Below, one piece after another: positions 1 to 11,575 of a stretch of 64,000 nucleotides of DNA; positions within the stretch are counted from its first letter, which is position 1, and the number at the start of each line of letters is the position of its first letter. Position numbers and translations under genes: made by a program. The DNA is from Hirsutella rhossiliensis (taxonomy: Eukaryota > Ascomycota > Sordariomycetes > Hypocreales > Ophiocordycipitaceae): positions 1,426,001 through 1,490,000 of the forward strand of contig NW_025408673.1 of the NCBI RefSeq assembly GCF_020360975.1, given 5' to 3'. The notes under the pieces are model-generated. The model searched no databases and was not told where the DNA came from. It saw nothing but the letters and a program-made list of their open reading frames with translations.

Positions 1-380
1 AAGGGTAGTAATTAAGGTAAGGGAGTAATTATTATATTACCTTAATTCTCCTTCTTTCCTTTATCTAACGCCTTTCTTTATACCTATTTAGTATCTTAAT
101 TAATAAAAAAAGATCCTACTTAAAGAAGCTATTAATATCCTTTTAACTACTAAGCCTTTTACTAGTTTTTCCCTTTCTTTTTAGCCGTTACCGGTATATC
201 TATCCTATCTCTTACTACTTTTATAAGAAGCTATTACTACTTTTACTTTCCTTCTTACCCTTACCCTCCTCTCTATACCTCCTTTTAGCTTCTCCCTTAA
301 AACATATTTTTTAGCTTCTTAGGTCCCTTATACTAAGGGATATCTCTAAGAACTATAAAATTGAGCTATGCTTTATAATA
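1..380 (-). repeat. Partial LTR of copia family A, cut by window edge
   Basis: This is the reverse complement of the A LTR seen complete at 57,269-57,725 and 31,622-32,078. The end at 380 corresponds to the LTR 5' terminus (TGTCGCGAAG in little-mutated copies). The sequence is strongly RIP-degraded. The rest of the LTR and any element body lie left of the window. It sits head to head with the A1 5' LTR at 826. Confidence 0.85.
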
Positions 381-825
381 ATACTTACTATAAGAAGAAA
401 AGGTATTTAGTTAAAGATTACTAGTATCTTTACTTAAAAGAGACCCTTAAAGGCTTTTCTAAAATTTAAAAATTTAAAATAAAGAAATACCTTTTAAGAG
501 GCTTAGAAAACCTTATAAAGAAGGAAATCCTATCGAATTAAACTCTTATATTAATAAGAAAAAGAAAAAACCCTTTTCTTTATATATATTAAAAGTAGAA
601 AAAATAGAAATCGATAATTAAATAGATAAAGAACTAGAAATCGATTTTTCTATTCCTCCTCCTACCCTTAAAGGTTATAAAAGCTCTAAAAAAGAAGCAG
701 AGGTATATATATCTTTAAATACCTTTTAAAAAGCTGTATTTAATAATAGGTAAATAGGACCTTTAAATTCCTCTTAAACTAAAGACCTTATATATAAGGT
801 AAAAGAGAAGGAAATACCTTATAAA
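381..825. other. Unrecognised AT-rich spacer between two inverted A LTRs
   Basis: 445 bp of A- and purine-rich sequence with no similarity that I can see to other parts of the window. One plus-strand frame is fairly open around 540-720 and lysine/glutamate-rich, but it holds no motif I recognise. It may be the older target into which both flanking A elements inserted. Confidence 0.5.
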
Positions 826-1311
826 TATCGCGAAGTATAGCTTAATTTTATAGTTCTTAGAGATATCCCTTAGTATAAAGGACCTAGGAAGCTAATAATA
901 CTTAATATAAAAGAAGGAAGAAAGAGCTAAAAAGAGGTATAAAAAGGAGGGTAAGGGTAAGAAGGGAAGTAAAAGTAGCGATAGCTTCTTATAGAGGTAG
1001 CGAGAAATAAGATAGATAAGCTATTAATAGTTAGAAAGGAAGGGAAAAACTAATAAAAGGCTTAGTAGTTAAAAGGATATTAATAGCTTCTTTAAGTAGG
1101 ATCTTCTTTATTAATTATGATACTAAATAAGTATAAAGAAGGGCGTTAAATAAAAGAAAGAATTATAATTAAGGTAATATAATATTTATTCCCTTATTAT
1201 AATTACTACCCTTATAAGATTTAAATATCTTTACCTTACCTATCTAACCCCTTACTTTTAATTCTACCTTTATATATTTTATATATACTTCTTATATCTC
1301 TCTTTAAAAGA
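826..1311 (+). repeat. 5' LTR of A1 (long form, 486 bp)
   Basis: Starts TATCGCGAAG (RIP form of TGTCGCGAAG) and ends just before the primer-binding site. It is about 28 bp longer than the A3 LTRs because it keeps a segment between two AGTAGCGA-like direct repeats (about 970-1,010). Confidence 0.88.
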
Positions 1312-1328
1312 GTTATAAGCCTAAGAGG
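1312..1328 (+). promoter_or_regulatory. Primer-binding site of A1
   Basis: The 17 bases after the LTR match the site in better preserved copies, GTTATGAGCCCGGGAGG, apart from RIP-type changes. That sequence resembles the complement of the anticodon arm of initiator tRNA-Met, so priming by a tRNA half, as described for Drosophila copia, is likely. Confidence 0.7.
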
Positions 1329-1439
1329 AATAGAATTTCTATACCTTCTAGCTACTATAAAAAGCACCTTTCTTATATCTCTTATAACTTCCTTTTACCC
1401 CTCTTTCTAAAAATGCCGATTTTTAACTAACTTTTCTAC

Positions 1440-4332
1440 CCTTTCCTTATAATAATATCGAAAAACGACTCCTTTACTATCCTTATAATCTATAAGACGA
1501 TTCTTATAAAGCCCTAAGATTAAGATAAGTAGGTAAAGGAGCTATAAGCTCGTAAAAATAGAACTATTTATAATTTAGTTTTCTTTAATAAGTAGGACCC
1601 TCTTAAGCCCCCTCTATATCTTAAGGCAATAAAATTTATAAAGGGAGCTTCTTACTTCTTTAAGCTAACCTTTATATAATAGAGAGCTTTTTCTACTACC
1701 TTATATAACTATAAAAGTTATTATATAGAATACCTTTATAAGATAAAGCTACTAACTACTATATATATAGCGATAATAAAATCTATTAGTATTATAAAGA
1801 TAATCTCTTTTTAAGAGGAAGAGACCCTTAAGTAGTAGCTTTTAAAGCTCGAGACCTTAATAGCTCCCTTAAGGGGCTATATAACTAACTATATTAAGAG
1901 GACCTATATAGTATACCTAGGAGCCTTTTCTACTAAGAACCTACTAGCTTCTTTATAGATAGCTAAGTAAGAAGAGATCCTTAAGGAAGCTAACTAATAT
2001 TACTTAATAAAAGCTCTTTCTAGCTAGTAGCTATAGGATATATCTTTACTAATAAAGCTTATTAGTAATAGTTACTTAACTATCTTTTAAGAAGCTAGCT
2101 AGGAACTAAATAAAGAGGCTATTAAAGTATAATAGTAAGTAGTTTTATTCCTTTATAGCTAGTACTTAACCTAGATAGTTCGACCTACTACCCTTATAGC
2201 TATTATAGCCCTTATTACTATAGCCTCTACTACTACTACTATAGTTACTGCCCTTTTAGCTCTTCTTCTATTAAGAGCCTTAACCCTATCTTTAACGGCT
2301 GCTTTAGTCCCGGTCCTAGCCCTAGCTCCGCCTTATACTCTAGGCCCGGCCCCGATAGTCTATTTAGCCTAGCTAGTCCCTTAATAGACCTTTTAGTTTA
2401 TTAATTAAAAAATTAAGGAACTAGTCGAAATCGAACCTCTTTATTAAAATTAGTAATAAGGGGTAAAAAGGGGAGGTTTTTAAGTAGACCTTCTAGACTA
2501 AGATAAGGATTCTTTAAAGAGATAAAAGACTAAATAAAATAGCTGCCTAGCCTATAAATCCCTAGGCTATTAGTTATTATAATACTAATAGGTCTTTAAG
2601 GAAAACTAACTTAAAGGATTTAACCCTTTAAAGAAGCTATAAGAGATATTAATAATAGTCTCTTAAGGAGGGACCCTTATTATAAAAGAAGATAAATATA
2701 ATTTAGGTTACTAAGAAATAATAACTAACGCTACTACTCTTATTTAAGCTTTAAATTTAAGGAAAAATCGTTAATATAGTAAATTTAGTATTTATCTTCC
2801 TTATAGATTAGTAATACTACCTATTAAGATATATTAACTATCCCTTACGAAAATTATCTATCCCTAACTTTAGTACTTCCCTTAATATTTATAATATAAT
2901 CTTATAATTCTAGTCCTTTAAAAAGGTATAAAGGGAATACCTTATTACTAAGGAGTTAACTATATAGATAAAGGGATATAGAAGGATAAACCTTATAATA
3001 AAATTACTTAATAGGTTTATATAAATTCTTTAATAAAAAAGAGTAGCTTTTTACCCTTAATTTTTAACGAGCTTAATTTCCTTTTACTTTCTTAAAAAGG
3101 AAGGAATCTTTTAGGATATAACGACTAAGCCTATAAGGCTAGTTTAAAAGAATTAGACTATTAGACTTATTAAGGAGAAATTCGGTTAATTTATTCTTAA
3201 ATTCTAACTTATTTATAGGAAGGAACTACTTAAGAAGTTAGCTATCCTTATTAAGAGGGTAGGTTCTAAGGACCCTCTTTTAGTAGCCTAAAGAGATAGT
3301 CTTCTTTAGTATATATAACTTAGTTACCTAGGCCCCTTAGCTTTATATAAGCTAGGCTAATAATAAAGTATATAAATAAAGGGCTTAAAGACCGTTAAAT
3401 ATAAATACTATAGCTAAGGGAAAACTAAGAGATAAATTTCTAAATAGACCCCTTTATAGCCGGACTAGCTATATAAGGAAATTTAAGTTAATAAAACTAA
3501 CGTCTCTAAGGACTAAGAAAGCTTTATTAAAGTAATATTTTTATAGATACTTTTTTAAGGATAGTTCTCCCCTATTACTTATAGACCTACCTAAGTAAGT
3601 ATAACTAGTCTACCCTTTAAGACTTCGTTAACTAGATAAAATCCTACTTTAGCTATAAGGTAAAGAAGATATAGTCTAATAAAGAGCTATTTATAAAGGA
3701 TATCTTAAATTAGCTTCGAAAAAAAGGTATTTTACCCTTCTTATTAGCACTAAATACCTAGGCCTAAAATAGAGGGGTAGAAAGATTAAGGGGTACTATA
3801 ATAGAAAGGGCCTATATAATAAGACTTACTATAAAGCTTCCCTATAACCTTTAAAGGGAAGTCGTTAAGACCGCTTATTACCTTTAAAACTAAACTCTTA
3901 GGGACCTTAACGACCTTAGGGGACTAAACTAAGGAATAGACTAAAAATCCCCTTATAAGCTCTTTATAAAGAAGAAGGCCTTACTAGCTTACCTTTATAC
4001 CTATAGCTATAAGGTATATACTATAACTACTAATATATAGCTAAAAAGGAAAAAAAAAGAAAGCTTAATTTTAGAGCCTTTATTAGTTACCTTATTAACT
4101 ATAATTCTATTAATATCTTTTATATTTAGATTCCTCTTTAATAAAAGCTTATTTCGACTAGGGATATAATTTTTAACGAATCTAGGCTTTTTAATAAAAA
4201 GAGGGATTAATAGCCCCTCTTACTTTTATAACGTTAGCTATTTTAAAAGATTTAAATCCCTCCTTCTTAATAGTCTTAAGAAGAGGTCTTAAATAAGGAA
4301 ATAGAAGAAGAAACTAACGTCGAAGTAGTTAA
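1440..4332 (+). pseudogene. A1 gag, protease and integrase remnant
   Basis: RIP-destroyed reading frame colinear with 26,400-29,280 of composite D. By that alignment it holds the gag body, a Pro/Ala-rich hinge (about 2,210-2,370, now largely Leu/Thr/Tyr codons), the zinc-knuckle region near 2,550, the protease region near 2,850, the pre-integrase His/Cys region near 3,300-3,450 and the integrase core to about 4,200. Tryptophan and glutamine codons are replaced by TAG throughout. It is cut by insertion of element B in the acidic stretch between integrase and RT. Confidence 0.85.
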
Positions 4333-4899
4333 TATAAGGAACGGTATTCCTACTATAAATATAGTAGCTATAATATACTCTTCCGATTATATAAGCTAAT
4401 AAGTAGTATATTAATTATAAATAGAATCCTATCCTATAAAGTAAGAATCGCTTATTATTTTATATATAATTATATATTAAATAGGTTACCGGTTATTATA
4501 TAATTAAGAATCGAAGGAATAGAGCTAGCTTAGAATACTAGCTAAGACTCTTAAGAATACTAGTATAACTAACCTCCTTTAAATATAAATATTAGTAGAA
4601 CTAAGATACTTTTAAATTTACTTAAGGTATTACGGAATTATTTAGTCTTAGGGCTATACGGCAGCTTAAATCTAGTCCTAAAAGGTTCTTTTATTTAGCT
4701 ATAATTATCTATATAAGATAGTATGTCCGCTAGTAGATAAAGATAGAATTATTAACTTTAATACCTCTTATATATACTAATATACTACTAATAAATTCCG
4801 TTGAAAATCCTACCTTATACCCTTTCTTCCCCTTTATTATATAGTTATATATAATTCCTTAATTTCCTAAATTTCCGCTTTTACTTATATACCTTAAGA
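4333..4899 (+). repeat. 5' LTR of B
   Basis: 567 bp, nearly the same length as the solo copies at 16,722-17,289 and 21,671-22,238 (568 bp each). Starts TATAAGGAACGG, ends CCTTAAGA. Confidence 0.92.
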
Positions 4900-4913
4900 G
4901 GTTATAAGCCTAG
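4900..4913 (+). promoter_or_regulatory. Probable primer-binding site of B
   Basis: GGTTATAAGCCTAG directly follows the LTR. It looks like a RIP-altered form of the GTTATGAGCCC site used by family A, which suggests the same initiator tRNA-Met half as primer. Confidence 0.55.
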
Positions 4914-5039
4914 CTTACTCCTTTTAAGCTAGGAAATTAACTACTTATACCTTTAAAATTCCTTATTAAAATATTTAATTAAAATTCCTTTCGAAATTCC
5001 CCTCGACTTCCTTTACCTTCCTATACTCTTAAACTCCTA

Positions 5040-8000
5040 TCTAGACTTCTTAATCCCTATAAATAAGATAATACTAAATTTATATAATATAAGTAGATAG
5101 AAAGAATATAAATTTACTAGACTTAAGGGAAATTTAAATTATACCTTATAGACTATAAGGATAGAAGCTATCCTTAAAAAAAAAAGCTTATTACTACTCT
5201 AAAGTAAGTAAATTATATATAGACTATAGAGGCTTTATCTATAATATTCCTTTAAGGTAAAGATAGTCCCTTAATATAAATTTAGTATCTAAAAAATACT
5301 AAAGAAGTATAGGATAAGCTTAAAAAGCTATATAATCCGTTAAACCTTTTATCGAATTATCTACTTATTAAGCAGCTCTTTAATCTTAGTCCCTTAGACT
5401 TTAATTTTAAGAAATACCTTTATAAGGTAAAGGAAATTTATAAGGATTTAAAATCCTATAATATAGAAATTCCTAAGGTTATTCTTATAGTATAGATTCT
5501 TAATTACCTTAATAAGGAATTTAAAGGCTATATTATAAATATTATATAGAGCCTTAAGTATAAATCTATAGCGTTTACCCTTAAAACCTTAATAGCTAGT
5601 CTTTAAAATAAAGCTAGAAGAATAAAGAATATAAACGAATCTTTAAAGAAAGCCTTCTTAATATAAAGGAAGCCTTAGAAGTCTTATGGAAATTCTATAA
5701 ATACTCCTTATTATAAGGAATATAAAAAACTAAGGCATTTTATAGTAAATTACTATAAATTATACCTAAATAAGGCTCCTACTTATTAGGTTTTAAATAA
5801 AGGAAAAAAGGATAATAGGACTTAAATTTCTAAGATGAAAAAATCTTTTTTTTCTTTTTTATCTTCTTCTAAGAAGAAATCCCCTTTTAGTAGTATTTCT
5901 ACTACTAATAAAAAAAGGAAGGCTCGAATTACTAAGCTAGAGTCTATTTTAGACGATAGTAATAAGGTCTTAAATATAGCTTTATAAGAAAATATAAACC
6001 TAGATATCGACCTTATAGACCTCTCTAAGGCTCCGACCCTTATATAAATATCTAAGGATTTAAAGGTAATTTTAACCTCTATAAATACCCTTATAGTAAA
6101 AGCTAATAAAGACTTTCTTTTAGGACCTTTAAAAGCCTCGATTCCTAGAATAAAGGAATTAGTCTTAAAAGTAAGAGAAAGAGGATTTCCTAGTTATAAG
6201 AATAAAAGGATCTTTAATTTTATTTATAATACTAGAGCTACTAAGTATATAGTATTAAATAAGAATTTCCTTATTAACTATAAAGAAATTAAGTTTAAAG
6301 TTTACTAGGGAAAAGCTTCCTTTATATTAGTAAAAGGAAAGGGGGACTTAGTATTTAAGTTCCTATATAGTAAGAAAAGGTATATCCTTTAAGACTACTT
6401 TTATATACCTAAATTAAGGGTAAACATACTATCCTAATTTTATTTTAATAATACCTATGCCTTAATAAAAGGAAATAAAGTCCTTTTATTAGATAATAAA
6501 GCTAAGGTCCTTACTAAAGGATTTCTTAGAAATAAATTATATTATTTTCCTATAAAACCTTTATTAAAAAGCTAGTTAATCCTTATTACGTCTTTAAAAG
6601 TAAGGGATATAGATTCTTATACTTAGTACTTATACTTAGAATATATAAATAGTAGAGCTATTTTAGAAATATTAAAAAGATATAATAAGGATATAAAAAT
6701 ACCTTTAAAAGAGGAAAATAAAATAAGGTAGTATAAAATATATATTAGAGCTAAAATAAGGAATAAGGTTAATAAATAACCTTTATATAAGTCTTATTCT
6801 TATTTAGAAAAAATAGTATTAGATATTTAAGGGCTAATTAAAGTACTTACTTATAATAAATATTACTACTATATTTCTTTCCTAAATATAGGAACCTAAT
6901 ATCTAGAAATATACCTTCTTTAAAAAAAGGGGGAAGCTTTAAATAGGTTCCTAGAATTTAAAAATAGGGTAGAAAATAACTATAAAAATACTAGGATTTA
7001 AGAAGCATTTTCTAATAATACTAAAGAATTTATATATAAAATAAAGCTTTACTACGAAAAAAAGGAATTACCTTTAATTCTAGTCCTCCTAGGACGCTAG
7101 AACCTAATAGTAGAATAGAAAGAATAAATCGTACTATATTAGAAAAAGTATAAGCTCTTTTATTTACTACTAGGCTTCTTAAATACCTATAAGGAGAAGC
7201 TATTTTAATAGCTACCTATTTATATAATAGATTACTATATTCTATAATAGGATTTAAAAGTCTTATAGAAAAAAGGGATAATATAATACTACCCTTTAAG
7301 ACCTTAAATAAATTTAAGACCTTTAGAAGCCTTATATATTATAAGAATAAAGACCTTAAAGATAAGCTAGATAATAGAGCTTTTAAGGGAATAATAGTAG
7401 GCTATTTAGAAAATATATATAAAATCTAGGATTTCTCTAATAAATAGATTACTATTTTTAGAGATATTACTATACTAGAGAATAAATTTATAGAAAATCT
7501 AGAAAGCTCTAGTAATAATAATACCTTTGATTTTAATTCTATTCTAAATAAAGATAAGCTAGAAAGCTATATCCCTATAGAGGAAGCTACTAAAGAACCT
7601 AGAGATAAAAGTCCCTCTCTTTCTATAAAAAAGAGTCTTTAAATAACGATCTTATTCCTATTACTAGTAAAATAGTAATAGAATTACCTAAGAAGCTAAA
7701 AGGGTTTTATTCTAACTATATCGAATACCTTAACGTTAATTTATTTCTAAACTATAATTATAAAGAGTTAATTCTAGTAAGTATAGAAAATTAAGATCTA
7801 AAAATTCTAAAGACCTATAAATAGGTAATTAATAGCCCTAAAGTAGTATTTTAGAAAGAAGCTATAATTAAGGAAATAATCTAGCTAATTAAATATAAAA
7901 CTTAGGAATTTTCCTACCTCCTTAAAGATAAGAAGGCTATAAGAGGCCGCTAGGTCTATACTATTAAGAAGGATAGTTAAAATAATATAATAAAATATAA

Positions 8001-9216
8001 AGCCCGTTTTATAATATAGGGATTTAAGTAGATCTATAGCTTAGATTTCCTAGATACCTTCTTAACTATAGCTAGACCTAAATCTATTAGAATTCTACTT
8101 ATTTTAGCTATTATCTATAAATTTAAAGCTTTATAAATATATATAATAAATGCCTTTATATATACCGATATAGATAGCGAAGTATATATCGATCTTCCTA
8201 TAAGCTATAAAGAATACGCTCTTAAAGAATATTATTTAAAAAATAGATTAGCTTATAAAGCTAAAGGAATTAAATTAAATTAATTTCTAGACTTATATAG
8301 AACCGGTTAAATTAAAAGAAAGCTAAAGAAAGCATTATATAGCCTAAAATTAAGTCCTAAGCTCTAGTATAATTATTTTAAAAATTATACTAAATAAACT
8401 TAGATTTCTTCCTTTTTTAATAAATAAAGGAGTATTTATAAATAAGGACTATAGTATAGCCTTAGTAATTTACGTTAACGACTTTCTTATAGTAGGGCCC
8501 TTTAAATCTATAATAAAAGAAAGATTATTTAAAGAATTATCTAAATTCCTAGATTTTACTATCTTAAGAGATATAAAAGACTTCTTAGGTCTAAATATAA
8601 AAATAAACTAAGAGATTAAAGAGCTCTATATATCCTAAGAAAATTATACCTTTAATAAATTAAAGGGATTTAATAAAGAAGGTTTAGGAACTTCGAATTT
8701 ACCTACTATAGTAGGCTTTAAGCTTATAAAAGTAAAGGAATTACCTTTTAAGGAAGATATATTATAATTTTAAAAAGAAATAGGTTCTCTATTATACTTA
8801 GCCTTATCTACTAAGGTAGATATCTTATATTCTATAATTTCCTATATTAGATTCGCGGCTAGGCTTAACTAAATATATTTTAAGGCTTAAAATATAATTT
8901 ATAAATATTTAAATAAATTCCCTAGCCTAAAGATTAAATATAATTATAATATCCTTTTTACCTATCTATATATAAAGGGATGTACTAACTCTAGCTAGGC
9001 GTTGTATTTAAAGGACGGAAAATCCTTTTCCGGTTACTATTTTTATATATATAAGAATATAATAAGCTAGGCTTACTTTAAGTAGAAAGCTATTACCCTT
9101 TCTACTTATAAAGTAAAGTATTTAAGCCTTAGGGAGGTAAATAAAGAAGTTATATATTTAAATATACTTTTTAAATATATTACTAAGGATCTATCTATTA
9201 AGATTCTTAATACTAT
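5040..9216 (+). pseudogene. B gag-pol polyprotein remnant (copia type)
   Basis: Translated with TAG/TAA read as Gln/Trp, the frame gives a copia polyprotein: gag (about 5,040-6,000), protease box FIYNTRATKYIV (from FIYDSGATKHIV) near 6,220, integrase starting about 6,800, and RT. RT motifs include GRWVYTIKKD and KARFIIQGFKQ (about 7,945-8,035), YVND at 8,471 and LGLNIKI near 8,590. The RNase H part has ASWALYLKDGKSFSGYY near 9,000 and ISWAYFKQKAITLST near 9,065. The C-terminal RNase H is cut off here by a solo A LTR and continues at 9,707. Stops and missense changes are spread along the whole length, so no product is expected. Confidence 0.88.
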
Positions 9217-9701
9217 TCTTATAAAGAGAGATATAAGAAGTATATAAAAATATATAAAGGTAAAATTTAAAGTAAGGGGTCGGATAGGTAGGGTAGAGAG
9301 ATTTAATTCTTACGGGGGTAGTAATAAAGATAAGGGAGTAATTATTATATTACTTTAATTATCCTTCTTTCATCTATCTAACGCCCCTCTTTATACCTAT
9401 CTAGTATCTTAATTAATAAAGAAGATCCTACTTTAAGAAGCTATTAATATCCCTTTAACTACTAAGCTTTTTACCGGTTTTCCCCTTCCTTTCTAGCCGT
9501 TGCTAGTATATCCGTCGTATCTCTCGCTACCTTTATAAGAAGCTATCGCTACTTTGACTTCCCTTTATACCCCTACCCTTCTTTCTATACCTCTTTTTAG
9601 CTCCTTTTTCTTTCTTCTATACTAGGTGTTTTTAGCTTCCTTAGTCCCTCTTACTAAGGGATATCTCTAAGAACTACGAAATTAAGCTATGTTTCGCGAT
9701 A
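9217..9701 (-). repeat. Solo LTR of family A inside B
   Basis: 485-bp long-form A LTR in reverse orientation, flanked by the perfect duplication ACTAT (9,212-9,216 and 9,702-9,706). No internal A sequence is present, so this is a solo LTR left by LTR-LTR recombination. It splits the B RNase H frame, which resumes directly after it. Confidence 0.93.
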
Positions 9702-9706
9702 ACTAT

Positions 9707-9936
9707 ACCTTTTATTTTAATAGATAATACTACTACTATTAAATTAGTAGAAAATCTAGAATCTTATAAAAGGTCTAAGTATATAAGATTAGCCTATTAC
9801 TATACTAGAACTAGTATAAGAGAAGGGAAAATTAAAGCTTTTTATATTAAATTAAAAGATAATATAGCTAATATTTTTATAAAGGAATTAAGACCTAGAT
9901 TACTCTATAAATTTAAAGACGGTCTATCCTTAGTAT
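9707..9936 (+). pseudogene. C-terminal RNase H of B
   Basis: Continuation of the B pol frame: PFILIDNTTTIKLVENLES, then a form of the usual copia ending HIDIAYHYTRE, and KDNIANIFIKELRP close to the stop. These match the conserved end of copia RNase H (the LTDN.AAI.LA block and the DNIADIFTKEL block). Confidence 0.85.
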
Positions 9937-9939
9937 AAG

Positions 9940-10246
9940 TTCCTAAGTAATTAAAGAGGTTTTTAGATATTTCTTATACTTTTATATCTTTCCCTTACTA
10001 GGTTTTTCCTTTTAGGTTTCTTAGAGAAATATTTCCTAGGTTTTTATCTATTAAGATTTTCCTAGTAATATTAGGTTTTACCTTATATAAGGTTATCCTA
10101 TAAATAATTATTATAACTATAGATTTTTCCTACTATAGGTTTTTCTTTTAGTATATACCTAAGGAATTCTTTTTTTCCTAAGAAAGAATAGGTTTTTATA
10201 TATCCTATTAAGGTATAAGAATAGTTTTCTTAAATTAAGTTATTAC
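9940..10246 (+). other. B 3' untranslated region with repeated AGGTTTTTCC motif
   Basis: About 300 bp after the pol stop contain repeated copies of AGGTTTTT, TTTTTCCT and AGGTTTCCT spaced about 30-70 bp apart. The same kind of array occurs before the 3' LTR in the B derivative (about 20,005-20,290) and in family C (52,990-53,235), so it belongs to the elements and not to local low complexity. Confidence 0.7.
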
Positions 10247-10251
10247 CCTAT

Positions 10252-10948
10252 TATAAGAAGGTATAAGCAATAAGCGTAGAATCGGGTAATCGATAACGTA
10301 AGCAGAAAGATCGGTTAAAGGAGTATAGGGTAGGATTTTATCCGGAATTTATAACGAGGATATAAGGAGCTAAATAATATATTAAAAGAATAGCGTTGCA
10401 AAAGATATATACGAACTTACTTATTCTATCTACTACTCCTAGGGAAATCCTTTGTCTTTTATAGACTATTGCTCGCTTACTAGTAGACTAATTAGTTAGC
10501 TTTCTAGCATATTCTATAGTGCTTAAAAGGCTCTATCTATAGTATATCTTCCTAACTTAGTAGGTGGTCTGATTATAGCGTAATAGTTAACGTAAGACTA
10601 TGGGTTCTAGTATAAGTAGTGGATTTAACTAGAATGTTCTATGCCCTACCTATTCTCGTATCGCGGATATCTTTAGAACCGCTAGGCTAAAATAGGCAAT
10701 AGGGTATCCGTTCTGCTCGTAATTAACTTATGCATTTTATATATATTTTTATTTATAAGGATAGGCTTATCCTAACCCGGTTTTCCTAGAGGAAGGTATA
10801 GATGTCTAGTAGAGGTCTTTATCTTTTAAGGGTTATTCCCTTAGACTATATTATAGAGCCTCTTTTTACTAGCTTATTCTATAAAGCCTCCCTATGCCTA
10901 TTATTTCTTTATAATAGTAAAATAGGAATATAAGGGTATATTCTTATA
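10252..10948 (-). repeat. Solo LTR of copia family C inside B
   Basis: 697 bp, exactly the length of the C 3' LTR at 53,342-54,038 and its reverse complement along the full length. Starts TATAAGAAGG and ends TATTCTTATA. The perfect duplication CCTAT flanks it (10,247-10,251 and 10,949-10,953). The empty site is visible at about 20,290-20,320 in the B derivative. RIP damage is moderate and some CpA/TpG remain. Confidence 0.95.
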
Positions 10949-11012
10949 CCTATATATATAATACTATAAATAAATTAGTAAAGAGTATATAAATCTACTC
11001 TTTAAGGGAGGC

Positions 11013-11570
11013 TATAAGGAATAGTATCCCTACTATAAATAAAGTAGCTATAATATACTCTCCCGATTATTTAAGCTAATAAGTAGTATATTAATTATAG
11101 ATAAAATTCTATCTTATAAAGTAAGAATCGCTCGTTATTTTATATATTATTATATATTAAACTAGTTACTAGTTATCCTATAATTAGGAATTAAAGGAAT
11201 AAAGCTAGCTTAGAATACTAGCTAAGACCTCTTAAGAATACCGGTATAACTAACCTCCTTTAAATATAAATATTAGTAGACCTAAGATACTTTTAGATTT
11301 ACTCGAGGTATTACGAAATTCCTTAGTCTTAGGGCTATCCGGCAGCCTAAATCTAGTCCTAAAAGGTTCTTCCGTTTAGCTATAATTATCTATATAAATA
11401 GTATATCTATTAATAGATAGAGATAAGATTATTAACTTTAGCACCTCTTCTATATACTAATATACTACTAATAAATTCCGTTAAAATTTCTACCTTATAC
11501 TACTTCTTCCCCTTTATTATATAGTCCTATATAATTCCTTAAATTCCGCTTTTACTTATATACCTTAATA
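11013..11570 (+). repeat. 3' LTR of B, with polypurine tract just upstream
   Basis: The polypurine tract TTTAAGGGAGGC (about 11,001-11,012) precedes the LTR start TATAAGGAAT. LTR length is 558 bp. The tract is the same as in family C (53,327-53,341). Confidence 0.92.
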
Positions 11571-11575
11571 GGTAA

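Larger units (their letters stand above)
4333..11570 (+). mobile_element. Full-length Ty1/copia retrotransposon B, nested in A1
   Basis: The two LTRs (567 and 558 bp) begin TATAAGG and end CCTTAAGA or CCTTAATA. The flanks GTTAA (4,328-4,332) and GGTAA (11,571-11,575) form a 5-bp target duplication with one mismatch, and the A1 sequence continues across the site. The internal region reads gag, protease, integrase, RT, RNase H, the Ty1/copia order. Two later solo LTRs interrupt it: A (9,217-9,701) and C (10,252-10,948). RIP damage is heavy; the RT YVDD box now reads Y-V-N-D at 8,471-8,482. Confidence 0.93.
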
